Assembly (NCBI RefSeq): GCF_002252565.1
Contig: NZ_NPML01000029.1
Location: forward strand, 1 to 64,000
From: Petroclostridium xylanilyticum
Lineage (GTDB): Bacteria > Bacillota > Clostridia > SK-Y3
Direction: 5' to 3'
DNA: 64,000 nucleotides
Below, piece by piece: positions 25,296 to 33,900 of this stretch. Under the pieces are notes generated by a model. The model saw nothing but the letters and a program-made list of their open reading frames with translations, was not told the DNA's origin and made no database searches. A program made the translations under genes and the position numbers. Position 1 is the first letter of the stretch, and every line of letters starts with the position of its first letter.

Positions 25296-25826
25296 GTGCT
25301 ACCGCCTGATAAACTGAAAAAGGCATTTAAAAGAGTTGAAGAAGAGAACTGGATGCTGCGTGCATTCTTAAAAGGTCAGGACCCGGATGAGGTGGACAGT
25401 ATCGTACATAAGCTGCATAAAGAACTGTTTGAGGGTTATGACTGTATTGACTGTTCCAATTGCTGCAAGGCTATTGTACCAATAGTTGAAGAAAATGAAA
25501 TAAAAGCAATTTCAAGGCAATTGAAATTAACTGCAACTGAGTTCAAAAGCAAATACCTTATCAAAACAGATGAAGGGTTCATAATAAATAAAAAGCCATG
25601 CCCCTTTTTGACTGAAAGTGGTTGTTCAATCTATGAGTATAGGCCAGGGAATTGCAGAGAGTATCCTTTTACCGATAAAGAAGAAATATGGACAAGGCTT
25701 ATCAATCTTGTAGAAAACTGCGCTGTTTGTCCAGTGGTGTTTGAAATATTTGAGAGGCTAAAGAAACATTACAGGGATGAATTTGAGAGTTATAAAGTTG
25801 AATATGAGGAAATATGGGGAAACTAA
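25296..25826 (+). CDS. YkgJ-family cysteine-cluster protein
   Basis: 176-aa protein with the YkgJ-type zinc/iron-binding cysteine pattern CIDCSNCCKAIVPI, then KKPCPFL, GCSIYEYRPGNCREYPF. I place the start at GTG 25296 because GGAGGG at 25284-25289 lies 6 nt upstream; an ATG at 25257 would add 13 residues but has no ribosome site. Function of the family is unknown; metal binding is likely. The stop TAA is followed directly, in the same frame, by the next ORF. Confidence 0.7.
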   Translation: MLPPDKLKKAFKRVEEENWMLRAFLKGQDPDEVDSIVHKLHKELFEGYDCIDCSNCCKAIVPIVEENEIKAISRQLKLTATEFKSKYLIKTDEGFIINKKPCPFLTESGCSIYEYRPGNCREYPFTDKEEIWTRLINLVENCAVCPVVFEIFERLKKHYRDEFESYKVEYEEIWGN

Positions 25827-26270
25827 GATGAATATGAAGACGAATATGATGAGATGGAAGAATGGGAAGCTGATGCGGGGTTTTTTGATCAGGAAGATTG
25901 GGAGGGTTTGGTAGAATACAGATGTCAGAAAGCTGAGCAGTATCCTGATGATCCGAAAATTCAGCATAGTCTTCTGGATGCACTATTTGCAATTGGGAAA
26001 GATGAAACAGCTATAAACTGGATTATTAAGCCAAATATTCTGAGACTAGATAATAATATTTTGGATTATTGCTATAATTTTCTAAAGACAAAAAGAAAGC
26101 CAAGAACTGTCCATGAACTATACCTGGAGTTGTGCTGTGAGGGTTATCCAGCATTTGATGATAATCAGCTAATGGACTTTTTACTTTCAGATAATAGGTT
26201 TGTGTTTACGGGAAGTACTGATAAAAGCTATGATTGTTTTGTCAGTGCTATCAGAAAAAGCAATAATTGA
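25827..26270 (+). CDS. Acidic hypothetical protein, in frame after the YkgJ-like gene
   Basis: From the TAA at 25824-25826 the same frame stays open for 147 codons, beginning with an acidic run DEYEDEYDEMEEWEAD and continuing EGLVEYRCQKAEQYPDD, then a helical TPR-like section. The first ATG is 25854 and lacks a ribosome site. Either this was the C-terminal half of a longer protein cut by a nonsense change, or it is weakly translated by reinitiation. Confidence 0.5.
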   Translation, partial: DEYEDEYDEMEEWEADAGFFDQEDWEGLVEYRCQKAEQYPDDPKIQHSLLDALFAIGKDETAINWIIKPNILRLDNNILDYCYNFLKTKRKPRTVHELYLELCCEGYPAFDDNQLMDFLLSDNRFVFTGSTDKSYDCFVSAIRKSNN

Positions 26271-26409
26271 GAGGATGAAATAAATGCTTGCGAAGAAAAG
26301 TACAAATCAGATACGAAACATTATGAAAATCAGTACAATGGATAGGAATTGGACTCTTCCAAGCTGATTGGAACACAACCCTATGATCTGAATGGTTGAG
26401 ATTAATTGA

Positions 26410-26869
26410 TTCATTAATAACATAAAAGGAAGACCGATATTAAAGCCGGAAGTTAAAATAGCAATTATTGAATGGGAAAAAGCAAACATAGAAATGGGTC
26501 CGCCAATAAACCATAGAAGATGATAATTATTTTGAAGCATTGGAGTTTATAAAATATACAAAGATGGAATTAATTGAAGGACTTAGATATAGTATTTGGG
26601 AGTATAATTTTGTACATTCATGGGTTAAGCCTGATTCTATTAGTGAGGAAGAATTCAACAAGGAAAAGGAATATTTTGAGAAAACGTTTTATGAGAAGAC
26701 AGATATCAAAGAATATTTGCCCAATGAATACTTTAAGAGAAGAGCATCAATGGAGAACGAGAGAAGGAATAGAAATACTGTTAGAAATGAGGGTATAAAA
26801 ATAGGACGTAATGACCCGTGTCCGTGCGGCAGCGGCAAGAAGTACAAAAAATGCTGCGGTAATAAATGA
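26410..26869 (+). pseudogene. SEC-C motif protein, 5' end frameshifted
   Basis: The intact 3' part (open from 26540) ends in a SEC-C zinc motif, [18 protein letters not shown]. Upstream, shifted frames keep coding sense (ILKPEVKIAIIEWEKANIEM, then [15 protein letters not shown]), so the gene has lost its front through at least two frame changes and stops near 26510-26525. SEC-C motifs bind zinc and occur at protein C-termini, including SecA. A paralogous SEC-C gene lies at 27040. Confidence 0.65.
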
Positions 26870-26882
26870 AAGAGGACTGACT

Positions 26883-26993
26883 ATGGACTTTGCTGGAACA
26901 TGGCATATATACGAAATGGAAATGTGGGACGAGGATTATTTTAACATGGAAGTACAGGCTTATATTACAATGACGATTCATCAACATTTTTAG
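26883..26993 (+). pseudogene. Truncated small gene
   Basis: 36-codon ORF, MDFAGTWHIYEMEMWDED, following AGAGGACTG. It has the look of the N-terminus of a longer conserved protein and ends prematurely. Unrecognised. Confidence 0.4.
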
Positions 26994-27039
26994 CGAGAAA
27001 GGCAAAAAACAATAGTAAGGTCTAAAAGAGGAGGATTAT

Positions 27040-27585
27040 ATGCAGTTTGTTCCATTTCATAAATATTTTCCTGGTGTAGCTGAGAGAGAAACAAGGGAGA
27101 TATTTGTTAACAGTCAATCAGGTAGATTATCAGGTGGTTATGCTTTGCTCGAAATGTATTGTAAAGACCCTGAATGCGACTGTAGAAGGGTAATGTTCAA
27201 TATAATATCCGAAAGAGAAAAAAAATTTGTAGCGGTGGTAAACTTCGGCTGGGAAAGTGAAAAGTTCTACGAAAAGTGGTATGGGGATAAGGATGAAAGT
27301 ATAATCAAAGAGATAAAAGGTCCCAGTTTAAACCCAGCAAGTCGACAGTCCCAATATGCTCCTGAATTACTGCAATTGGTGAAAACTATTGTTTTAAATG
27401 ATAGAAGCTATGTGAACAGACTTAAAAGGCATTATAAAATGTTTAAAGAAAAAATGAAAGAAGAGAATTCTAATGAGGAAAAGGTGAAAATGGAGTCACC
27501 TGTAGAATACAAACCGGGGCGTAATGATCCGTGTCCTTGTGGAAGTGGGAAGAAATATAAAAAATGTTGTCTTGGAAATGAATAA
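27040..27585 (+). CDS. SEC-C motif protein
   Basis: 181-aa protein with GAGGAGG upstream. The N-terminal 130 residues include [15 protein letters not shown], a cysteine cluster that may bind metal. The C-terminal SEC-C motif [18 protein letters not shown] is nearly the same as that of the preceding gene. A linker rich in E and K separates the two. Function unknown; a nucleic-acid or protein-adaptor role is usual for SEC-C proteins. Confidence 0.75.
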   Translation: MQFVPFHKYFPGVAERETREIFVNSQSGRLSGGYALLEMYCKDPECDCRRVMFNIISEREKKFVAVVNFGWESEKFYEKWYGDKDESIIKEIKGPSLNPASRQSQYAPELLQLVKTIVLNDRSYVNRLKRHYKMFKEKMKEENSNEEKVKMESPVEYKPGRNDPCPCGSGKKYKKCCLGNE

Positions 27586-27817
27586 AAGTAGAGAACAAAA
27601 TATTGTTGCATATTGGAAATGAGTATTTTAAAAACCTACTTAAAGAAAATTCATCTTTTTCATCTACTCAAGGCATACGGAGGCCGTCGCGAGGATTGAG
27701 AGGGTAAAAGGTTGATGGATAGAGGGTTAGGGGCACTTTGAAAATTTGCTGATTTTGGGTAACCCTTGAGTGTACAAAAAAGATATTTTCAGAAAGCGAA
27801 TTAATTGAAGAATCAGT

Positions 27818-27919
27818 ATGTGTAAGATTTGCACACTGCCAAGAACGGCAAAACTTATAATAAATACAGTCGATCACTTAATTCAGGATAAGCATTCAAC
27901 AATAAACGGATATCATTAA
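27818..27919 (+). CDS. Possible 33-aa peptide or gene remnant
   Basis: MCKICTLPRTAKLIINTVDH continues to a stop at 27917. The CxxC start resembles small phage/ICE zinc-finger-like proteins, but no clear ribosome site is seen. The rest of 27586-28074 is AT-rich with no other coding signal. Confidence 0.2.
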   Translation: MCKICTLPRTAKLIINTVDHLIQDKHSTINGYH

Positions 27920-28074
27920 CATTAAAAACCACTTGAATTTCTTAGTAAATAAAAATTTTGATTTTGGCAAAACTAAAATCAACATTATTTGTTCCGTTTT
28001 AGAACTTATACTCATATAATGTGATTAACAAAAATAAAAAAGTTCTATATAGTGGATATAGAGGAGTGATAGAA

Positions 28075-28443
28075 ATGTTTAATACCATAGATGACAAAAT
28101 TTCATCAATCAGAAAAAACTTGGGAATGACACAGCAGGAGCTGGCAGATAAAATTGGTATAAGCAGACCTTCTTTAGTTAAAATAGAAAATTCTCAAAGA
28201 GCAATTTCTTTGGATGAGGGGAATGCCATAAGCAAAGTGCTTGGAATCAGTTTGGAAACTTTACTAGCAGAAGAAAAAGAAGAAACTGCTTCTCAAAGCT
28301 TTGTTAAGGCTTTCAAATCCAAAGATATGACTGAAAACGACATCGAAGTTTACATTCATTTCTGTGTCCATGTATCCTGGAGCTATAGCATTAACGTTAA
28401 CTCCTTTAGATGCCCATTCATTAGAAAGCAGAAAGAACAATAA
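28075..28443 (+). pseudogene. XRE regulator with foreign 3' end
   Basis: ATG at 28075 has GAGGAG 10 nt upstream. The N-terminal 68 residues are a clean Cro/CI helix-turn-helix (SIRKNLGMTQQELADKIGIS, then PSLVKIENSQRAISLDEGNA). After DMTENDIE (about residue 91) the sequence turns into the antisense of an SDR dehydrogenase gene, so the natural C-terminus is lost and 32 nonsense residues are added. The DNA-binding domain may still be made. Confidence 0.75.
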
Positions 28444-28552
28444 TTGCAACCTCAACTCCCGCTTCCATTAAACCTTCAGCCATACCATATGCAAGTCCCT
28501 GTGCAGCACCTGTTACGATTGCCTTTTTACCCGTTACATCAAATAAATTCAT
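28348..28552 (-). pseudogene. SDR dehydrogenase remnant (KduD-like), internally deleted
   Basis: From ATG 28552 the frame reads MNLFDVTGKKAIVTGAAQGL, the Rossmann glycine motif. After VEVAII it jumps, with a frame change, to NEWASKGVNVNAIAPGYM, which belongs about 110 residues later. The catalytic Ser-Tyr-Lys region is absent, and the tail is cut at the junction with the XRE gene. The pattern fits 2-deoxy-D-gluconate 3-dehydrogenase-type SDRs. It followed the GntR gene in one operon. Confidence 0.75.
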
Positions 28553-28606
28553 ATCAAAAATCCCCTTTCCTAATATAAAATATAAAAAATATATGTGCAA
28601 ATAAAA

Positions 28607-29290
28607 TTATAACATTCTATCTACTTTTAAAATAAGCCCAACAGTCCTTTTAGAATTGAGAATATGAGTTGTTACTGCCTCTTTCAAAGCTTGTTCATCC
28701 TGTGAGAGGATGGCATTTAAAATAGCTTCATGTTCTTTTACGCCTGCAACATCTCTGTCAGGAGATTGCTTTCTAAAGAAATAATTGGTGTACATATATG
28801 GATTGAGGTTGTGGAAGATTTCAACAATTTTTTTGCTACCTGAACTTTTTAAATAAAGTTCATGAAATATCTTATCATATTCATAATTAATGATATAAGC
28901 ATCAATAGGCATAGGTTTAGAAACTATTTCAAGATGCTCCTTAACATTTTTTTCTAACTGTTCACGCAATGAATCATTATTGTTAACAGTAGTGATGATT
29001 TCCTTTGTGTAAAATAAATCAAGCATTAATCTCATATCAAAAATTTCATCAATTTCATCTGGTTGAAGAGTTTTTACCTTCATGCCTTTTCGTGGAATGT
29101 TTTCAATCAAATTTTCAGAAATAAGACGATTTAAAGCTTGTTTAATAGGAGTTTCACTGGCGCCATACCGTTCAGAAAGCTTTTTTATATTTATTTTTTC
29201 TCCTGGTTCTAATATTCTTTGAGCAATATCCCTTTTTATATTGTGATAAATAGTGTCAATTAACGTTGCTTTTGAAGTATGTTTGTCCAT
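28607..29290 (-). CDS. GntR/FadR-family regulator (FCD domain)
   Basis: 227-aa regulator. The winged helix at about 10-75 (LSERYGASETPIKQALNRLI, ENLIENIPRKGMKVKTL) is followed by an all-helical FCD ligand-binding domain (FDMRLMLDLF through KEHEAILNAIL). AAAGGTG precedes the ATG. It is 54 nt upstream of the KduD-like remnant and probably controlled that uronate or sugar-acid operon, which is now destroyed. Confidence 0.85.
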   Translation of the reverse strand: MDKHTSKATLIDTIYHNIKRDIAQRILEPGEKINIKKLSERYGASETPIKQALNRLISENLIENIPRKGMKVKTLQPDEIDEIFDMRLMLDLFYTKEIITTVNNNDSLREQLEKNVKEHLEIVSKPMPIDAYIINYEYDKIFHELYLKSSGSKKIVEIFHNLNPYMYTNYFFRKQSPDRDVAGVKEHEAILNAILSQDEQALKEAVTTHILNSKRTVGLILKVDRML

Positions 29291-29395
29291 GTTTTTTCAC
29301 CTTTGATTTCTTTGATAAAGATAATTTATATAGTAAATAATTCAGTTAACTTAAATTGTGCACTTAATTGTAAACAATTGTATATTGCATTCGGG

Positions 29396-29563
29396 CTACC
29401 TTTTGTTTTGATTAGCTATTAACCAATTATTTATGATATCATCTAACTTTTGACTTAGCTTAAGTAACCGACTAAAATCTGTATAATTATTTCTTTCAAT
29501 TAAAGTACTAATTTCATCTTGTAGTAGTTTTATTTGTTTTTTAATTACTTCGGTATTCTCCAT
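29396..29563 (-). CDS. Spo0E-like sporulation regulatory protein
   Basis: 55-aa protein MENTEVIKKQIKLLQDEIST with the family signature SQKLDDIINNW near the C-terminus. Spo0E-type phosphatases remove phosphate from Spo0A~P and delay sporulation. AAAGGTTT precedes the ATG. The size fits the family. The terminal Tyr of the usual SQxLDxLIxxY motif is Trp here. This is the clearest sign that the host sporulates. Confidence 0.75.
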   Translation of the reverse strand: MENTEVIKKQIKLLQDEISTLIERNNYTDFSRLLKLSQKLDDIINNWLIANQNKR

Positions 29564-29769
29564 GTCTTAAACCTTTATATAATATAGTGAATAATAATAC
29601 GCATCAAATATTGCAGTTATTTACATATTGATGCACAAGTCAAGTCAGTTAAATAAACTTTTATAGGAAAAATTTTTCAACTAGAAATAAAAATTTTTTT
29701 CTCATATATAAAAATTATCATCCATAGTTTAAAATAAAATTAATGCTTTGTCAATATAATAAAAATTAA

Positions 29770-31267
29770 TGGACATACCCCATTTTTTTCTTTTAATAAA
29801 ATTATCCACAAAAAGAAGCTGAAAATGAGAAGTTATCAGGAGATTTGAGAAATTTGTCCACAGATTTGTAAAAACACGAGAAAAGCCCCCAAATTTATGG
29901 TATTGTTAAGATATCGAAAAAAAAACACATAAACCACATAGAAAGGGGCTTTCCTACATGTTTGATTATAGCAAAACAGCATATGATTTGAAAAGAAGTA
30001 TTTGTAATTTTTGTTCCAGATTGGCTCAGGGTCTCCCTGTTCCCTTTAAGAAATTCTTATCCTGCATGGTCTTTGGCATACTCGCATCCAAGACAGTAAT
30101 ACTGGCTGAAATATCCCGTTCTTTAAATGAGGATATAAAGTTAAAAAAGACTATAGAACGCCTTTCCCGTAACCTTGAAAAATTCTCCTATACTGATGAT
30201 GTACTTAAGAACCTCTCTTCTGAAGTTAAAAGGTATATTCACCATGATACGCCTATCATTATCGACTTAAGTGATATTGTTAAAAAGTACGGCGTAGTCT
30301 TTGAAAATATGGGCAAGATCAGGGATGGAAGCACAAAAGAAACCAATATGGACGGGTACTATCTACTTGAAGCACTTATATATAACCACGGAGACAAGCT
30401 TCTTGTCCCAATATATTCAGATTTATTCTCTCCAAGTGAACCGGGATTTAAAAGTGAAAATGAAGAAATCATAAAGTGTTTGGACAAGCTCAGAAGCTTA
30501 TACGGGACCAAGGGCATTTACACCATGGATAGAGGTATGGACAATGTACTGTTCTTTAATTATTTTGAAAACAACTCTCAAAAGTTTGTCATAAGGCTTA
30601 AGAAAAACCGCAATGTCATTTTCAAAGGTAAGGAAATAAATATTGTCGACCTTGTTAAAAAATATAAGGGTAAATATTCAACAATCATAAAGAAAAAGAA
30701 CGGTAAGCAAAGAAAAATTCAGTTCGGTTTTCTGCCTATAGAGTTGCCTGAGATTACTGGCAAAGTATTTAACCTTGTCTTTGTAAGAGGGTATGCCAGA
30801 AAAGGGCTTATGCTTTTAACTAACCTTGATATAAAAGATGGTAAAGACTGTTTAAGACCTATACTTTGCTACATATCCAGATGGAATGTAGAAGAGTTCA
30901 TAAGATTTAAGAAAAATCAATACAAGCTTGAAGATGTAAGAGTCCAGTCCTATCAAAGGCTTAAAAACATAAACTTTTTATTAACCATGGCAATGAGCTA
31001 TATTTCTCTTACTTCAAAATCCATAAGTAGCAGGAAGATGATTTTTATTTTGCAGGAGATATCCAAAAGAGTACATGGCATACCACCTTTCCCTTACTAC
31101 AGTACCGCGGATGGAATTTATGAAGTGCTTAAGAAACACAAAACTGGTATTGCTGAATTTTTGAACTATACAAAAAAGAAGCCCAAATCGCAGCAGCTGA
31201 GTCTCTTCGAACTCAGATACTGCAAGAGCTTGCTGGTTTCTTAAATTAAATTTTGGGGTATGTCCAT
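29770..31267. mobile_element. IS4-superfamily insertion sequence, apparently intact
   Basis: About 1.5 kb bounded by inverted repeats TGGACATACCCCA at the left and its complement at the right (ending 31267). An 11-bp direct repeat ATAATAAAAAT occurs just outside the left end (29756-29766) and at the right end (31266-31276), a likely target duplication. It has one full-length transposase gene. Confidence 0.8.
29958..31244 (+). CDS. DDE transposase (IS4-type)
   Basis: 428-aa transposase. Catalytic acidic residues are visible in IIIDLSDIVKKYG, YTMDRGMDN and RWNVEEFIRFKKNQYKLED (the last is the glutamate with the R/K spacing of IS4-like enzymes). GAAAGGGG lies about 10 nt upstream of the ATG. 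The length is normal and the frame unbroken, so the element may be active. Confidence 0.85.
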   Translation: MFDYSKTAYDLKRSICNFCSRLAQGLPVPFKKFLSCMVFGILASKTVILAEISRSLNEDIKLKKTIERLSRNLEKFSYTDDVLKNLSSEVKRYIHHDTPIIIDLSDIVKKYGVVFENMGKIRDGSTKETNMDGYYLLEALIYNHGDKLLVPIYSDLFSPSEPGFKSENEEIIKCLDKLRSLYGTKGIYTMDRGMDNVLFFNYFENNSQKFVIRLKKNRNVIFKGKEINIVDLVKKYKGKYSTIIKKKNGKQRKIQFGFLPIELPEITGKVFNLVFVRGYARKGLMLLTNLDIKDGKDCLRPILCYISRWNVEEFIRFKKNQYKLEDVRVQSYQRLKNINFLLTMAMSYISLTSKSISSRKMIFILQEISKRVHGIPPFPYYSTADGIYEVLKKHKTGIAEFLNYTKKKPKSQQLSLFELRYCKSLLVS

Positions 31268-31268
31268 A

Positions 31269-31349
31269 ATAAAAATCAGGAAAGACCCTAAAACCATTGC
31301 AATGCTTGTCAAAGATGGAAGATATGCAGAGCCAAATATACCCGTATGA
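31269..31349 (+). pseudogene. C-terminal remnant of an amidohydrolase-like gene
   Basis: 26 codons ending RKDPKTIAMLVKDGRYAEPN then a stop. The DP...I..MVVKDG pattern closes many metal-dependent amidohydrolases. The front is missing; the IS at 29770-31267 sits at the break. Confidence 0.5.
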
Positions 31350-31380
31350 AAGGGAACTCGTATTGAGTTCCCTTAATTCT
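31350..31380 (+). terminator. Hairpin terminator
   Basis: Perfect 10-bp stem AAGGGAACTC / GAGTTCCCTT (31350-31359 with 31365-31374), loop GTATT, directly after the amidohydrolase stop. It has a weak T-tract. Confidence 0.7.
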
Positions 31381-31518
31381 TATAATTTTAGAATCCTTTT
31401 TCGCTTTTTTCTTATATAAGATCTAACACGAATTGTTCAATTAGTTTCAAAAAAGAAGATTCTTAATTTTAAGAAATTTTCTACACTAAACCAACCTAGC
31501 CTCATAATGTTTTTAGTA

Positions 31519-32040
31519 TTATTCACATATGCCTTGTTTTGGAACAGGTTTACCTCTATTTTCATTGAAGTTCCAGTATGTCCATGTTTTATATCCATCA
31601 ATTTCGTTCTCTCTAGCTGAATTATATGGTTCTTTATAATATAAAGATTCAAATTGATATATGTCTTTTTCATCATTCTGCAAATAAAAAGTTATAGATA
31701 CATTTGGATAAATCTTTTGCTCACCAGTGTTATTATAATATTTTTTAAAAAATTGTTTAAAAAATTCTTCCTGAAAATCTTCTTTTAGAATTAGTTCTTT
31801 TGTTTTATAAAAAATATGAAACATTTGCTTTTCACTTATTTCTTTTTTAAATGAATATATAAATGATAAGCAAGATACAGAATATTGAACTTTTAAGCTA
31901 TTTATTTCTTCATATTCAGATGTAATATTTTTTTTAAATTCTGTTATTTGCGGAATATTTAAACTAGAATAAGCAGTACAAGCAGTGAAATATATTAATA
32001 GTAAAATAATTAAAAAAAGTTTGATTAATCTAGTCATCAT
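31519..32040 (-). CDS. Small lipoprotein of unknown function
   Basis: 173-aa protein with a signal peptide (LIKLFLIILLLIYFTAC) ending in a lipobox FTAC, so the mature protein is anchored at the membrane exterior. The rest is charged and tyrosine-rich with no recognised domain. It lies 95 bp downstream of the C39-like peptidase gene, with a short inverted repeat ATAGTGCTATG...CATAGCACTAT between them (about 32077-32105). Confidence 0.7.
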   Translation of the reverse strand: MMTRLIKLFLIILLLIYFTACTAYSSLNIPQITEFKKNITSEYEEINSLKVQYSVSCLSFIYSFKKEISEKQMFHIFYKTKELILKEDFQEEFFKQFFKKYYNNTGEQKIYPNVSITFYLQNDEKDIYQFESLYYKEPYNSARENEIDGYKTWTYWNFNENRGKPVPKQGICE

Positions 32041-32135
32041 GTTCCTTTCTTTTAATATAATTTAGTTTTTAAATAGTGCTATGAATATTTATTACATAGC
32101 ACTATTTAAATCAAATCATAGTAATTCAAAATATT

Positions 32136-33482
32136 TTATTTGAAATACATTAATCCACCGCCTAGGTCTCCATCACCATCCATAGCATCGAATGCTGTCC
32201 TATAATTAATACTATATCTTTTTCCCCAACTAGATACAGCAATCCATCTATTATCATTAACATCCCTAAAGTATTTTGTTATTGTCATCCAATGCCATGC
32301 ATATTCATAATCGCCTCCAGGCAGTGTAAGATTTAAAATGGCAACAGGGCAATCACTATTCAATCCGTTTTTAATATAAGTTGCTGTATTATCTAAAGTA
32401 AATGATGCGCTACTTATCACTCGCTTCAATGAGACCCCTTTATCGGAAGCATATTTTTCAATATTACTTGTAAAATTCTCCAAAGATGTTTCCCCTAAAA
32501 TCCCAGGATTTATATAACTATATAATGTATCCATATGTTTTAAAAAATCAGCTCGAGACATACTTGAAGGAGAATATAATTTCCCGTATTTACTGCTATC
32601 CTTCTTTGCTAAATAACAGGTTATATTTGCTGCTGCAGTAGGCCCACAACCTCGTGTTTCTTTGGTGCTACCATCAGGCCACCACATCTGACTGCCACCA
32701 TAATAAGTTGTACTTCCATAAGTAACGGGGACAAATTTACCTTTTGCTTCATTTACAAGCCTGACATCCTCCTCATCTACACTTGATTCATAATTAATTT
32801 GTGATGTTTGAATATTTAAATTTTCTGTATTACTATTTTTTAAAATATTTTGGAGTTGAACTTTATTTCTATTATTCCTAATTTTATTATAACGTTTTCT
32901 GATTTTGTCAACATTGTTATCAATAGTATTTGTTATATCCATATAAGATGGCTCATTTTTTTTAGAAATATCAAAATACTTAATATTTTTTCCTTCATTC
33001 GCTTTAATTATATAAGAAACTGGAGGAATAAATACAAGTTTACTTTCCTTAAACCTACTCTGTTCATTTAAACTTGCTTTAATCTTACTAACTATATTAC
33101 TATCAATAAATATTTCATATACATTATATCCATCTTCAATTGCACCTACAGTAATATAGCCAATTTCTCCATTACCTTTTTCAATTAGCGGAACAATATA
33201 TGCAAAAAGATTGTCATTTATATCATACAAATTAATAAAATCTCTAGACGCTACTATTTCTTTTCCTTTTGTTTGAATATCATTTTTTAGATAATTATTA
33301 ATATGATATTTAGCAATTTTTATTACATCACTCTCTTTTAACAATTTAGCACTTTTTAAATCTCTTGTTATGTTGTCAATGGTGGTACCTTTATTAATAT
33401 CACTATCATTAGCAAAAGCACAAATAGATACTAACGATATAGCAGTAACAAATATAAAAATACTTGATAATATTTTTTTCAT
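32136..33482 (-). CDS. Secreted C39-like cysteine peptidase
   Basis: 448-aa protein with a Sec signal peptide (MKKILSSIFIFVTAISLVSI, cleavage after AFA). Residues about 30-240 form a variable pro-region. The C-terminal papain-like domain has the catalytic cysteine in TRGCGPTAAAN (near 277) and histidine in YAWHWMTITKY (near 396), with an Asn/Asp later. Such proteins are exported C39-like peptidases that act on peptides or the cell wall. The upstream region is interrupted by an IS110 element within 100 bp, so its promoter may be altered. Confidence 0.75.
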   Translation of the reverse strand: MKKILSSIFIFVTAISLVSICAFANDSDINKGTTIDNITRDLKSAKLLKESDVIKIAKYHINNYLKNDIQTKGKEIVASRDFINLYDINDNLFAYIVPLIEKGNGEIGYITVGAIEDGYNVYEIFIDSNIVSKIKASLNEQSRFKESKLVFIPPVSYIIKANEGKNIKYFDISKKNEPSYMDITNTIDNNVDKIRKRYNKIRNNRNKVQLQNILKNSNTENLNIQTSQINYESSVDEEDVRLVNEAKGKFVPVTYGSTTYYGGSQMWWPDGSTKETRGCGPTAAANITCYLAKKDSSKYGKLYSPSSMSRADFLKHMDTLYSYINPGILGETSLENFTSNIEKYASDKGVSLKRVISSASFTLDNTATYIKNGLNSDCPVAILNLTLPGGDYEYAWHWMTITKYFRDVNDNRWIAVSSWGKRYSINYRTAFDAMDGDGDLGGGLMYFK

Positions 33483-33589
33483 ATAGATATTACCTCGTAT
33501 AATAGTGTTTGGAGGGTTTAAGTTAAGAAATTTCCAGTTACAAACCCTAATAATTCGACCTTTATTTCCAAAAACTCACTGGAAATTTT

Positions 33590-33890
33590 CATGAACATTG
33601 ATAATTTAATATTTTCAATGCCCATGGTACAATGGTATCAGCCATTGAGGATAGTTTTGTTTTACCTTGTCGAACCCATGTGGTTACTTCTTAGGGAGTC
33701 TGTTCCCCTGGCCTGGTGTTATCTTCGAACCACTGGTTGTTTACCTGGCTTCCTCTTTCTCCTTTATGGCAGTCGGGAGATTCATGCACAGTTGGTTTCC
33801 AGGGCGGATTCTTATGGCGAGGGTGTTGATGCATCAGGCACCTGGGCATTGGTTAAATCAATGGCTTTCATACTCTTTGCTCTGAAAGGA
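33590..33890 (+). ncRNA. Likely IS110 bridge RNA region
   Basis: The 300-nt leader between the left end and the recombinase start has no credible gene. In IS110-group elements this interval encodes the bridge RNA, whose two internal loops pair with target and donor DNA. The sequence is relatively GC-rich with short complementary stretches. The call rests on position and established biology of the family, not on a folded model. Confidence 0.45.
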
Positions 33891-33900
33891 GGTGTTTGCT

